From Acaudatibacter sp036498165 (GTDB lineage Bacteria > Pseudomonadota > Alphaproteobacteria > Caulobacterales > Caulobacteraceae): 18,855 nucleotides of DNA. The stretch spans positions 1-18,855 of the forward strand of contig DASXIE010000061.1 of the NCBI GenBank assembly GCA_036498165.1, written 5' to 3'. A program made the translations under genes and the position numbers. Below the pieces are notes generated by a model. That model saw only the letters and a list, made by a program, of their open reading frames with translations. It made no database searches and was not told the origin of the DNA. How positions within the stretch are numbered: the first letter of the stretch is position 1; every line of letters starts with the position of its first letter. Shown here piece after piece: positions 1-8,274 of this stretch.

Positions 1-651
1 TTCTTCTTCCACGACGCCAAGGGCTTCACCATCGCCGAGGTCGGCTTCCTCTTGATCTTCTACATCGGGGCCAGCGTGATCGGGGCGCCGGCGTGGGGGC
101 GGATCGCCAAGGCGCTCGGCAAGCACCGCACCCTGCAGATCGCCTGCGTCTTCTACGCCATCGCGCAGTCCACGCTGATGGCCCTGCCTCGGGTGTGGCC
201 CGGCCATGGTCTTGCTGAGATGCTCCCGACCATCGCCGGCATGTTCGGGGTGGGCTTCACGGCCAGCGCCTTCATCCTCCTGATCCGCGCCATGGTCGCC
301 GACGTGGTCGACGATGTCCGCCTGGAGAGCGGCCAGGACATCACCTCCCTGTTGTTCTCCATGGTCACCACCACCAACAAGATCGGCTTGTCGGTGACTA
401 CCGCCTTCTCCTTCACTGTGCTGAGCCTCGTGGGCTACAACCCGCGCGAAGGGGCGGTGAACACGCCGCACGCCATCTTCGGCCTGGAGATATGCTACCT
501 CTTCGCGCCGGTCATCCTGGTCTTCCTCGGCGGCGGCCTCTTCTTCGGCTACAGGCTCGACGCCCGCCGCCACGGCGAAATCCGCGCCCAGCTGGAGGCG
601 CGCGACGCGTCGGCTCTGCCGGGCCTGTCGGGCGATCCGGGCTTGGTCTAA
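1..651 (+). CDS. GPH/MelB-type MFS sugar:cation symporter, C-terminal part (5' end outside window)
   Basis: The frame is open from base 1 and ends with TAA at 649-651, giving 216 residues of the C-terminal half of a membrane transporter. Several hydrophobic segments are visible, separated by loops. The loop 'ADVVDDVRLESGQD' and the tail 'YRLDARRHGEIRAQLEAR' match the pattern of the glycoside-pentoside-hexuronide:cation symporter family (MFS_2), where an acidic 'DVVDY/D' loop and a cytoplasmic 'YxLdexrhaeIraeL' end are typical. By family it would sit in the inner membrane and import a sugar or glycoside with Na+ or H+; the substrate cannot be read from this part. The next gene starts 8 nt downstream, so the two are probably co-transcribed. 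The final residues after the last helix are cytoplasmic and polar. Confidence 0.85.
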   Translation, partial: FFFHDAKGFTIAEVGFLLIFYIGASVIGAPAWGRIAKALGKHRTLQIACVFYAIAQSTLMALPRVWPGHGLAEMLPTIAGMFGVGFTASAFILLIRAMVADVVDDVRLESGQDITSLLFSMVTTTNKIGLSVTTAFSFTVLSLVGYNPREGAVNTPHAIFGLEICYLFAPVILVFLGGGLFFGYRLDARRHGEIRAQLEARDASALPGLSGDPGLV

Positions 652-659
652 GGGAGGGC

Positions 660-1793
660 ATGAGCGACCCTCTGCGCCTGATCTCCAGCCAGCCGATGGC
701 CCATGCCCGGCTGCGTCCGCCCTACGACGGCCTGCTCACGCCCCCGCCGGCCGAGGTGATGGCGGTCCCATCGATGATGTCGCCGCCGGAACGCAGCTTC
801 CTCTACAACCTGACCCGCGAGCGCTACCTCGGCGAAGGGGTGATCGTCGACGCCGGGACCTTCCTTGGGGCCTCGACGATGGCGTTCGGGGCCGGGATCA
901 AGGCCGGCCCGCGAGCCGCCGGGATTACCGCTGCCTTCGCGAGGCCGGTGAAGAGCTTCGAGATGGCCGTGGTCCACAAGAACATGCTCACCAGCCTGCC
1001 CCGCCACGGGGTGACCAAGAAGCTGGCGGTGGGCGACAGCTTCGCCCCCTTCCTGCAACGCAACATCGCCCCGGTCCGCGAGCTGGTGGCCCTGCACCTG
1101 GGCGACATCACCGAGCGCGGCGCGGTGCGCGATCCGATCGAGATTCTCTTCCTCGACGTCCTCAAGCAGGAGGCGGTCAGCGAATACGCCCTCGCCGCCT
1201 ATTTCCCCAAGCTCCTGCCCGGCCGCTCGATCGTCATCCAGCAGGACTATTTCTTCGACGGCCTGCCGTTCATCCGAGTTCACCAGGAGGCCTTCGCCGA
1301 TGCCTTCGAATTCATCGGCGAGATCGGTTCGAGCGCCGTCTTCCGCTGCCTGCGCCCCGTCCCTGTCACCGAGGTCAAGGCGCGGCTGAAGGCGGCCCCG
1401 GACGAGCAGCTGCGCGCCCTGCGCATCGCCCGGGACCGCTCGGCCGACCCCTTGCGCCGCCTGCTCGTCGAGGTCTCCACAGTGCGCCTCGCCACCTCGC
1501 TCATGGGCCCGGCCGCCGGCGCCCAGGAAATGGCCCGCATCGAGGACGAGTTCGCCGCCGTCATCGCCGACCCGGGCCTGCCGGGGCGGCTGAAGAACGC
1601 CCTCTTGAGCGTCAAGTGGCTCTGCGGTTCCAGCGGTGACCGCAAGGCCCTGATCACCGCTACCCAGATCGCCTTCGGCTACGGCGAGGCCCCGATCAGT
1701 TTCGAAACCGCCTTCGCCCACGTGCTGACCCCTCCGCCTGCGAAGCCGCGGCGGACCCCGTTGCGGAATCTCCTCGCCCGCGCTCGCGCCTAG
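660..1793 (+). CDS. Uncharacterised protein with methyltransferase-like Rossmann motif
   Basis: This is a 377-residue protein starting at the ATG at 660, preceded by GGGAGG at 652-657; an upstream in-frame extension would overlap the transporter and is rejected. I do not recognise a named family. Residues 61-73 (VIVDAGTFLGAST) look like the SAM-binding glycine motif of class I methyltransferases. Residues 162-169 (ILFLDVLK) followed by 'LLPGRSIVIQQDYFFDG' near 186-201 resemble the later strands of the same fold (Methyltransf_24-like sugar or O-methyltransferases). No catalytic residue can be named. The C-terminal ~150 residues are mostly helical and Ala/Arg rich. It follows the transporter gene with 8 nt between them, so it is likely in that operon. 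It ends 7 nt from the convergent mrp gene. Alternative: a catalytically dead or glycosylation-associated relative. Confidence 0.75.
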   Translation: MSDPLRLISSQPMAHARLRPPYDGLLTPPPAEVMAVPSMMSPPERSFLYNLTRERYLGEGVIVDAGTFLGASTMAFGAGIKAGPRAAGITAAFARPVKSFEMAVVHKNMLTSLPRHGVTKKLAVGDSFAPFLQRNIAPVRELVALHLGDITERGAVRDPIEILFLDVLKQEAVSEYALAAYFPKLLPGRSIVIQQDYFFDGLPFIRVHQEAFADAFEFIGEIGSSAVFRCLRPVPVTEVKARLKAAPDEQLRALRIARDRSADPLRRLLVEVSTVRLATSLMGPAAGAQEMARIEDEFAAVIADPGLPGRLKNALLSVKWLCGSSGDRKALITATQIAFGYGEAPISFETAFAHVLTPPPAKPRRTPLRNLLARARA

Positions 1794-1800
1794 CCGGGAC

Positions 1801-2916
1801 TTAGCCCAGCGCCGGGATCAGTGTCTCGGCCATCTGCCGAAACGCCCGGGCGCCCGGACTGTCGGGATGGGCGGCGGTGAGGGGGGCGCCGGCGTCGGCT
1901 CCTTCGCGCAGGGCGATGTCGATGGGAACCTCGCCGAGGAACGGGACGCCGAGGCGCGCGGCCTCGCGCCTGGCCCCCCCCTGGCCGAAGATCGGGATCG
2001 GCGCTCCGCCGGCCGGGTCGGCGAAGAAGGCCATGTTCTCGACCACGCCCAGGATCGGCACCGGCGGGTTCATCTTGCCGAACATGGCGGCGGCCCGGCG
2101 GGCGTCGATGAGGGCGATCTCCTGGGGCGTCGAGACGATCACCACCCCGTCCACGGCCAGTTTCTGAACCAGGGTCAGGTGGATATCGCCCGTGCCCGGC
2201 GGCAAATCGACGACGAGCACGTCGAGCGGCGCGCCCTCGACGCCCCAGCGAACATCCTCGATCATCTGCCGCACCGCCGACGAGGCCATCGGCCCACGCC
2301 AGATCATCGGCGCGCCTTCGTCGACGATGAAGCCGATCGACATCACCTTCAGGCCCCAGGCCTCGAGCGGCTCGAGCTTGCCGTCCTCGAACCTCGGCTG
2401 CTCGTCGATCCCCAGCATCTTGGGGGCCGACGGACCGTAGATGTCGGCGTCCAGCAGGCCAGTGGAGAGGCCGCGGGCGGCCAGGGCGCAGGCGAGGTTG
2501 ACGGCCACGGTGGACTTTCCGACCCCTCCCTTGCCGCTGGCCACCGCGATCACCTTGCGGACGTGAGGCAGGGGGACGGCGGGCGGCATGGCGTCAGGGC
2601 GGGCGCGGGGATCGGCGGCGACGCGCGCCCCCTTGCTCACGCGGGTCGTCCCCGGAGGGGGGGACGGCGAGGCGGCGGTCAGGACCACCTGGGCGCGGTC
2701 GACGCCGGCGACCTTGGCCAGGGCCTCCTCGGCCGCCTCGCGCACCGGGGCGTAGAGGGCGGCGTCCTGGCGCGAAACCTCGAGCATGAAGCCGGCCCGG
2801 CCTTCGCTGAGGATCAGGCCCTGGACCAGGCCTGCGGAATTGAGACCATGGCCGGACTTGGGATCGGTCACTGAATCCAGCGCGGCCAGAACCTCGTCTC
2901 TATCGGGCTGGCGCAC
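1801..2916 (-). CDS. mrp: Mrp/ApbC (NBP35-type) Fe-S cluster carrier ATPase
   Basis: A 371-residue protein. The chosen start is GTG at 2916, with AGGA 9 nt upstream; the frame remains open upstream but that stretch (to 3015) is not protein-like and lies in the divergent promoter region. Residues 1-80 form a MIP18/DUF59-type domain ('VLAALDSVTDPKSG'), then a Pro-rich linker (~83-118), then the ParA/MinD-like ATPase: deviant Walker A GKGGVGKST at 128-136, DADIYGPS at 156-163, and 'VVDLPPGTGD' at about 235-244. Family members hold and transfer [4Fe-4S] clusters in the cytoplasm. The CxxC cluster-binding pair usual near 'ENMSYF' is absent: residues 294-306 read 'NMAFFADPAGGAP'. From memory this variant is common in alphaproteobacterial Mrp proteins. 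It is divergent from hflK. Confidence 0.93.
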   Translation of the reverse strand: MRQPDRDEVLAALDSVTDPKSGHGLNSAGLVQGLILSEGRAGFMLEVSRQDAALYAPVREAAEEALAKVAGVDRAQVVLTAASPSPPPGTTRVSKGARVAADPRARPDAMPPAVPLPHVRKVIAVASGKGGVGKSTVAVNLACALAARGLSTGLLDADIYGPSAPKMLGIDEQPRFEDGKLEPLEAWGLKVMSIGFIVDEGAPMIWRGPMASSAVRQMIEDVRWGVEGAPLDVLVVDLPPGTGDIHLTLVQKLAVDGVVIVSTPQEIALIDARRAAAMFGKMNPPVPILGVVENMAFFADPAGGAPIPIFGQGGARREAARLGVPFLGEVPIDIALREGADAGAPLTAAHPDSPGARAFRQMAETLIPALG

Positions 2917-2937
2917 GGTCTCTGTCCTGCTCCCTTG

Positions 2938-2966
2938 TTGCTTTGCCTGGCAAGGCGTCTCATATC
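2938..2966 (+). promoter_or_regulatory. Candidate sigma-70 promoter for hflKC
   Basis: TTGCTT at 2938-2943 and CATATC at 2961-2966 are separated by 17 bp, with hflK starting about 55 nt beyond the expected start point. An 11-bp palindrome, TTGCCTGGCAA (2943-2953), lies in the spacer and could be a repressor site. Pattern match only. Confidence 0.35.
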
Positions 2967-2989
2967 CGGGGCCGGGAGCCGCTTTACAA
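2960..2989 (-). promoter_or_regulatory. Candidate sigma-70 promoter for mrp, overlapping the hflK promoter
   Basis: On the minus strand TTGTAA (2984-2989) and ATATGA (2960-2965) are 18 bp apart. The -10 hexamer covers the same bases as the -10 proposed for hflK on the other strand, so the two promoters would compete. The mrp start codon is 44 nt downstream. Pattern match only. Confidence 0.3.
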
Positions 2990-3026
2990 GCTCCGCGCCG
3001 CGCGCTGGACCGCAAAAGAAAGCGTC

Positions 3027-4208
3027 ATGCCCTGGAACGACAACGCCAACCCAGGTCCGTGGGGGTCTCCGCCGGGGAGCAATGACGACCGCCCGGACGA
3101 GCGGCCGCGCCGCGAGGAGCCGCCCAGGCGCCGCCTGCCGCCCCCGCCCGGTGGCGGGCCCGATCTTGGCGATCTTTTCGCCCGCCTGAGGAACGAATTC
3201 TACCGTATGACCCGCGGCCCGCGCGGCCGCGGCGTGCGCCCCTCGGCCCTGGCCGCCGGGGCCGGGGCGGTGTTCCTGATCTGGATCCTGACCGGCTTCT
3301 ATATCGTCCAGGCCTACCAGGAGGCGGTGATCACCCGCTTCGGGGCCTACGCGCGTTCGGAGGGGCCGGGCCTGCACTACCACCTGCCCGCCCCGATCGA
3401 GAAGGCCGAGCTCGTCTCGGTCACCAACCAGAACAAGATCATCATCGGCGGCACCGCCTCGGCCGCCGCGCCGGATGAGAGCCTCATGCTCACCGGCGAC
3501 GAGAACATCGTCGACCTCAGCTTCGCGGTGCAGTGGCACGTCTCCGACGCCGCCTCCTACCTCTTCCAGGTCCGCGACCCCGAGGACGCCGTCAAGGCGG
3601 TAGCCGAGAGCGCCATGCGCGAGGTCGTCGGCCACAGCGCCCTGACCTCGATCCTCACCAACGGCCGCGGCGCGGTCCAGGCCCAGACTCTCGATCTGAT
3701 GCAGCGCATCCTCGACCGCTATCACGCCGGGGTGACCGTCGACGCGGTGCAGATCCAGAACGCCAATCCCCCCGCCGAGGTGGTGCCGGCCTATCAGGAC
3801 ATCGCCCGCGCCGGCCAGGACGCTCAGTCGGCGATCAACCAGGCCAACACCTACCGCAACCGGGTGGTCAACGAGGCGATCGGCGATTCCGCCAAGATCG
3901 TCCAGGCCTCGGAGGGCTATCGCGAGCAGGTGGTGCGCGAGGCCCAGGGTCGGGCGGCCCGATTCAACCAGCTCTACGTCCAGTACCGCCGCGCCCCGGC
4001 CGTGACCCGCCAGCGCCTCTACATCGAGGCCATGCAGGAGGTGCTTACCCACGCCCGCAAGGTGATCATCGACGCCAAGGGGGCGACGGCGCCGATCATC
4101 CTGCCGCCGCAGGCCTTCCAGCCCGCCCAGCCCGAGGCGCCACCCGCCCCGCCAGCCCCCGCTCCGCAGGCAGCCCCGGCTCCGCAAGCCCAGGCCCCGA
4201 ACCCATGA
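3027..4208 (+). CDS. hflK: HflK, membrane SPFH regulator of FtsH
   Basis: A 393-residue protein. The ATG at 3027 was chosen because HflK proteins start with 'MPWN' followed by a Gly/Asn/Pro-rich segment, which is what is seen (MPWNDNANPGPWG); the upstream in-frame ATG at 2943 is inside the promoter region. Residues 1-70 are a polar Pro/Arg-rich cytoplasmic tail, ~73-95 one membrane helix, and ~95-280 the SPFH/prohibitin domain beginning 'YQEAVITRFGAYAR'. A long helical region follows ('ANTYRNRVVNEAIGDSAKIV'), ending in a Pro/Ala/Gln tail (~360-393). With HflC it forms the ring-shaped periplasmic-side complex that encloses FtsH and modulates membrane protein degradation. The stop codon overlaps the hflC start (ATGA), showing translational coupling. 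Confidence 0.95.
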   Translation: MPWNDNANPGPWGSPPGSNDDRPDERPRREEPPRRRLPPPPGGGPDLGDLFARLRNEFYRMTRGPRGRGVRPSALAAGAGAVFLIWILTGFYIVQAYQEAVITRFGAYARSEGPGLHYHLPAPIEKAELVSVTNQNKIIIGGTASAAAPDESLMLTGDENIVDLSFAVQWHVSDAASYLFQVRDPEDAVKAVAESAMREVVGHSALTSILTNGRGAVQAQTLDLMQRILDRYHAGVTVDAVQIQNANPPAEVVPAYQDIARAGQDAQSAINQANTYRNRVVNEAIGDSAKIVQASEGYREQVVREAQGRAARFNQLYVQYRRAPAVTRQRLYIEAMQEVLTHARKVIIDAKGATAPIILPPQAFQPAQPEAPPAPPAPAPQAAPAPQAQAPNP

Positions 4209-5095
4209 GCCGGCGCGCCATTCTCGTCCTTGGCGTGGCCATCGTCGCAGTGGTGCTGGCGCTGAACACCTTCTTCATCGTCGACCAGCGCCAGCAGGTG
4301 GTGGTGGTCAACCTCGGCGAGCCGGTGCGGGTGATCAATCCGCCGGGGGCCTACGATCCTGGATTGAAAGTGAAGATCCCCCTGGTCGAATCCCTCGTCA
4401 CCCTCGACAAGCGCAACCAGGCCATCGAGGCCAGCCAGGAGGAGGTGATCTCGGCCGACCAGCAGCGCCTGGTGGTCGACGCCTTCGTCCGCTACCGGAT
4501 CTCCAATCCCCTGCAGTTCTACCGCACCCTGCGCAATGAGACGATCGCCCGCGACCGGCTCGAGCCCCTGATCAACTCCTCCCTGCGCCAGGTGCTGGGT
4601 GCGGCCACCGCCGCCGACATCATCTCCCGCCAGAGGGCCCAGCTGATGGCCAGGACCCTGGACGACGTTCGGGCCCGCGCCGCGCGCTTTCACCTCGGCA
4701 TCGACGTGGTCGATCTGCGGATCAAGCGCGCTGACCTGCCGGCCGTCAACGCCCAGGCCGTCTACCAGCGCATGCGCTCCAACCTGCAGCAGAAGGCGGC
4801 GCAGATCCGGGCCGAGGGCGAGGCCAATCGCCGTGAGATCATCGCCGATGCCGACAAGCAGGTGACCATCACCCTGGCCAAGGCCACCGAGCAGTCCTTC
4901 ACCACCCGCGGGGCGGGCGACGCGGAGGCAGCCGCCCTCTTCGCATCCAGTTTCGGCAAGGATCCCGGATTCGCCGCCTTCTACCGCTCCATGGAGGCCT
5001 ACGAAGCCAGCTTCGCCGACGGCAACACCACCCTCGTCCTCTCCCCCGACAGCGACTTCTTCAAATACTTCCGCCGCGGCCCGACCGGGAAATAG
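4205..5095 (+). CDS. hflC: HflC, partner of HflK
   Basis: A 296-residue protein starting at the ATG at 4205, which overlaps the hflK stop by 4 bp. A membrane anchor spans about residues 5-27, followed by the SPFH domain ('VDQRQQVVVVNLGEPVRV') and then the helical region with 'IRAEGEANRREIIADADKQ', characteristic of HflC and other stomatin/prohibitin proteins. It assembles with HflK around FtsH in the inner membrane. The C-terminus 'LSPDSDFFKYF' is the usual HflC ending. The gene stops 26 bp from the convergent peptidase gene; I see no clear intrinsic terminator in that gap. Confidence 0.95.
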   Translation: MSRRAILVLGVAIVAVVLALNTFFIVDQRQQVVVVNLGEPVRVINPPGAYDPGLKVKIPLVESLVTLDKRNQAIEASQEEVISADQQRLVVDAFVRYRISNPLQFYRTLRNETIARDRLEPLINSSLRQVLGAATAADIISRQRAQLMARTLDDVRARAARFHLGIDVVDLRIKRADLPAVNAQAVYQRMRSNLQQKAAQIRAEGEANRREIIADADKQVTITLAKATEQSFTTRGAGDAEAAALFASSFGKDPGFAAFYRSMEAYEASFADGNTTLVLSPDSDFFKYFRRGPTGK

Positions 5096-5121
5096 GCGCG
5101 CCGCTCCTTCTTCCGCCGAGC

Positions 5122-7941
5122 CTAAGGTGCGCCGGGAGCCTTCACCACCAGCTTCCATTCCTTGGAATCGACCAGCCATTTCCGCGCCGCGGCCTGGACA
5201 TCTGCGACGGTGACTTTCTCGTAGTCCGGGAAAGTGGTGCGGATGATGGAAAGGCGGCGCGGTTCGGCGATGATCCCCTCCAGGCGGGCCAGCCAATATT
5301 CGTTGGTGAGCTGGGCTTTGCGCAAGGCGGCGAGGCGCGGGTTGCGAGCCCTGGCCAGTTCGTCCTCGCTGACTCCCTTGTCGCGCATGTCGGCGGTGAT
5401 CTTGGCGATATCGACGTAGAAGCGGGGGATCTTCTGCGGCGGCATCTCGACGGCGACATAGGCGACGCCGTAGCCCGGGAAGGACTCCGACAGCATGACC
5501 TGGCTTTCGGGGCTGTAGGTCGCCCCCTCGCCGATGCGCACGGTATCGACGACCCGGTTCTCGAGCACCTCGCCGGCCAGCATGATGGCCCGTGAGCCGA
5601 AGGTGTTCTTGTAGAAGTCGGTGACCGGCCAGGCGATCACCGCCATGGCCTGGTCGGGCCGGCCGGCGTCGGTGAGCATCACCGGGGCGGACGTCGGGCT
5701 CGGGAATTCGGTGCGCGTACCCTCGGGCGGCGGCGGCGCCTCGGCCGGACGCCACGGCAGGGCCCCGAAGGTTGCCGCCGTCTCGGCGATCGCCGCCTCG
5801 ACGCTGACATCGCCGACGATGGTGATCTCCAGTGGGCCTTGGCTGAGAGGCCGCTGCAGAAGCTCGCGCAGGGCGTCGGGCCTGGCCGAGGCGAGCTGCG
5901 CCTCGCTGGGCGCGGCCCATCTGGGATCGCCGGCGTGGCTCAGGGTCTCGAAGTCGCGGCGCATCACTCCGCCGGGGGTGGCGGCCAGCTGCGGCAGCTC
6001 CGAAAGCCAGGCCCCGCGCAGGCGCTCGAAGGCCTCGGGCCTAAATCCCGGATCGGCGACGTAGGCGGCCAGCACCTGCATCTGGGTGGCCAGATCCTCC
6101 GGCCGCGTCGTCCCGCGCAATTGGAATGAGTTGTCCTGGACTGAGAATTCGGCGTCATAGATGTGGCCAGCCAGCACGGTCTGGCTGTCCTCGAAGCTCA
6201 TCGCCTTGAAGCCGCCCTCGGGAAAGGCGCTGACCGCCCAGCCGGCGTTGGGCTTGTCGCGGGGCAGGTCCTCCCGCCCATGACCGATGTCGACGGCGAC
6301 GAGGATCTGGTCCTTGCGCAGATTTGTCGGCTTGACGGTCAGGCCGACGCCGTTGGCGAAGCGCACGCTGACCGCGCCCATGTCGGCGATCTCATGGCGC
6401 TCGGCGATGACGCCCGGCTTGCCGAAATGACCGTACGGCCAGACGAGGGCGGCCCGGGCCGTAGGGGCGACCACCGGCACGGCGGCGGAGGCGGCATAGG
6501 CCTTGGCCACCTCGGCCTCGGCGATCGGATCGGGGCTCTCCAGCTCGACGAGCGGGCCGGCGCCGGCGAAGATGGCCTTCGCGGCCGCGTCGACCTCGGC
6601 CGGCGTGATGTTCTTCACCGCCGCGTCGAAGACGGCCAGGTCCTCGGCCGGATCGGTGAACACCTGGTCCTCGTCCGCCGCCTCGACAAGGCCGTTGGCG
6701 AGTTCAGGGGTCGGGCGGGTCGCTGTGCCGGCCAGGGCGTTGACCAGGCCGGCGCGCGACTGGGTGATCTCGCGGTCGATCTCGGCCTTGCCGGCCCCGA
6801 AGGTCACCATGCGGCGGACCTCCTGGTCGATGGCGGCCAGCGCCGGGCGCCAGGCGCCGTCGACCGAGGCGGCCTCGACGACGGCGACCTTGTCGGAATG
6901 CAAGAGGTTCTGGAAGGCCCCGTCGGCGCTGATGAACGGCGGATTGGCGCCCAGGGCCAGGCGCGAGAGGCGGCGGTTGAGCACCGCCAGGGCCAGATTT
7001 TCCACCGTCTCGCGGCGCCGCTTGGCCAAGGTGTCCGGCGAGTCGTCATAGGGCCGGGCCCAGGCGATGTAAGCCAGGGTCTGGGCGCCGGGAAGCTGGA
7101 CCACCTTCACCGTCAGGCCGCGCTTTTCGACCTGGCCGAGGTCGGGCTCGGCGGTGGGCGGGCCGACCGGTTTCCAGTCGGAGAACCTGGCCTTGATCTC
7201 CGCCTCCACGGCGGCCGGATCGAAGTCGCCGACCGCGATCAGGGTGGCGCGCTCGGGCCGGTAGTTGGCGCGGTAGTATTCGCGCACCAAGCTGGCCGGG
7301 GCGTTCTGGACCACGCTCACCAGGCCGATGGGATAGCGCCGGGTGGCCAGCTGGTCGTGGGCCAGGAGGTCGAGCTGGGCCTTGAAGGCGCGGTATTCGG
7401 GGGTATCGCGCAGCCGTTCCTCGGACAGCACAACGCCGCGCTCGCTGGCCAGGGCCGCGGGCTGGATGAGGAGCTCGCTGCCGGTCTCGCGCATCAGCAT
7501 CAGGCCGGTGTCGATGAGCCCCTTATCGCTGCGCGGCAGGTCGAGCATGAACACCGTCTGGGTCCAGCCGGTCTCGGCGTTGGTGTCGGGGCCGAACGCG
7601 AGGCCGTCGCGCTCGAGGATCTTGAGCATTTCGCCGGGCGGCACGTGGGTCGAGCCCTTGAAGGCCATGTGCTCGAGGACGTGGGCCAGGCCCTGTTCGG
7701 CGTCGCTCTCCTCCAGGGACCCCGAGCCGATGCGCAGGCGAAGCGAGGTCTGGCCGGCCGGGGTGGCGTTCCTCATCACCGCATAGCGCATGCCGTTGGG
7801 CAGGATCCCGAAGCGGACGGCCGGGTCGGCGGCCAGGTCGCTGGCCGCCTGGGCCCAGCGCGGCGCCCCCTCGGCGAGGGCCGGGGCGGCGAAGAGGCAC
7901 GCAGCCAGGAACGCGGCAGCCAGGACGACAGAGCGACTCAT
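5122..7941 (-). CDS. Secreted M16 family zinc metallopeptidase (pitrilysin-like, two M16 units)
   Basis: A 939-residue protein with an N-terminal signal peptide (hydrophobic core ~5-20, cleavage probably after 'APALA', residues 19-23), so periplasmic. The inverted zinc motif HVLEH lies at residues 87-91 (H87, E90, H91) and the third zinc ligand is E167, exactly 75 residues after H91, in 'SERGVVLSE', as expected for active M16 enzymes. The second half repeats the fold without HxxEH; 'VRIGEGATYS' near residue 805 is the conserved R...Y segment of the non-catalytic half. Length agrees with bacterial two-unit periplasmic M16 peptidases that degrade peptides. It is not PqqF-like in any obvious way despite the quinoprotein gene nearby. 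It stands alone: about 330 bp separate it from the upstream gene. Confidence 0.93.
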   Translation of the reverse strand: MSRSVVLAAAFLAACLFAAPALAEGAPRWAQAASDLAADPAVRFGILPNGMRYAVMRNATPAGQTSLRLRIGSGSLEESDAEQGLAHVLEHMAFKGSTHVPPGEMLKILERDGLAFGPDTNAETGWTQTVFMLDLPRSDKGLIDTGLMLMRETGSELLIQPAALASERGVVLSEERLRDTPEYRAFKAQLDLLAHDQLATRRYPIGLVSVVQNAPASLVREYYRANYRPERATLIAVGDFDPAAVEAEIKARFSDWKPVGPPTAEPDLGQVEKRGLTVKVVQLPGAQTLAYIAWARPYDDSPDTLAKRRRETVENLALAVLNRRLSRLALGANPPFISADGAFQNLLHSDKVAVVEAASVDGAWRPALAAIDQEVRRMVTFGAGKAEIDREITQSRAGLVNALAGTATRPTPELANGLVEAADEDQVFTDPAEDLAVFDAAVKNITPAEVDAAAKAIFAGAGPLVELESPDPIAEAEVAKAYAASAAVPVVAPTARAALVWPYGHFGKPGVIAERHEIADMGAVSVRFANGVGLTVKPTNLRKDQILVAVDIGHGREDLPRDKPNAGWAVSAFPEGGFKAMSFEDSQTVLAGHIYDAEFSVQDNSFQLRGTTRPEDLATQMQVLAAYVADPGFRPEAFERLRGAWLSELPQLAATPGGVMRRDFETLSHAGDPRWAAPSEAQLASARPDALRELLQRPLSQGPLEITIVGDVSVEAAIAETAATFGALPWRPAEAPPPPEGTRTEFPSPTSAPVMLTDAGRPDQAMAVIAWPVTDFYKNTFGSRAIMLAGEVLENRVVDTVRIGEGATYSPESQVMLSESFPGYGVAYVAVEMPPQKIPRFYVDIAKITADMRDKGVSEDELARARNPRLAALRKAQLTNEYWLARLEGIIAEPRRLSIIRTTFPDYEKVTVADVQAAARKWLVDSKEWKLVVKAPGAP

Positions 7942-8041
7942 GGAAAGTCCATTTCGAACGCGCGAGCGCCCCTCGCCGCGGCGAACCTCTAAGGCGGCCG
8001 AGGAGGCAAGACAACCGCGCCGCGATTACGCTTTGTTCACG

Positions 8042-8056
8042 CGCTCCTGAGGAGCG
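8042..8056. repeat. 15-bp palindrome upstream of the M16 gene
   Basis: CGCTCCT-G-AGGAGCG is a perfect inverted repeat of two 7-bp arms around one base, about 100 bp before the peptidase start codon. The one-base centre fits a protein-binding site better than an RNA hairpin. No regulator can be assigned. Confidence 0.4.
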
Positions 8057-8225
8057 GGGCGCCGGCCCGGGCGACGGCGGCCGGCGCCGGGAGATCGGCC
8101 ATGGCCCGGCGGGCGGTGAGGCGGGGCGGTCCTCTGGCGCGTCGGGGACCCGAACTGCTCGATCCACTCATATGGCGGAAGACGGCATGGCGACTTATTC
8201 GCACGCCTGACGCGCGCGGCGGTGA

Positions 8226-8248
8226 CCCGGCGCCTGAGGGGCGCCGGG
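8226..8248 (-). terminator. Strong hairpin after the lipoprotein gene (possible terminator)
   Basis: CCCGGCGCC (8226-8234) and GGCGCCGGG (8240-8248) pair over 9 bp around a TGAGG loop, 26 nt past the lipoprotein stop. No T-run follows on the minus strand, so it is either a Rho-linked 3' structure or an mRNA stabilising stem rather than a textbook intrinsic terminator. Confidence 0.4.
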
Positions 8249-8274
8249 GACTTGGTTAAACAGGCTGGACGCGA

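Larger units (their letters stand above)
7942..8274. other. Intergenic region without a supported gene
   Basis: This 333-bp stretch lies between the M16 peptidase start and the small lipoprotein stop. No reading frame in it looks protein-like. It holds a 15-bp palindrome (8042-8056) and a 9-bp-stem hairpin (8226-8248), listed separately, and must contain the peptidase promoter on the minus strand; no convincing -35/-10 pair was found. Confidence 0.6.

Noticed and set aside
5096..5121. Searched for a bidirectional terminator between the convergent hflC and M16 genes
   Set aside because: No stable stem or T-run was found in the 26-bp gap.
4019..5920. Long minus-strand reading frame (633 codons) across hflC and the peptidase end
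   Set aside because: It is antisense to hflC and out of frame with the M16 gene. The product is repetitive Arg/Gly/Ala sequence of the kind that GC-rich antisense frames produce, while the real genes have full family motifs.
6163..7992. Long plus-strand frame (609 codons) opposite the M16 peptidase
   Set aside because: It has a Gly/Arg/His/Asp-rich shadow composition with no domain, and the opposite strand carries a complete zinc peptidase with HxxEH and the third ligand.
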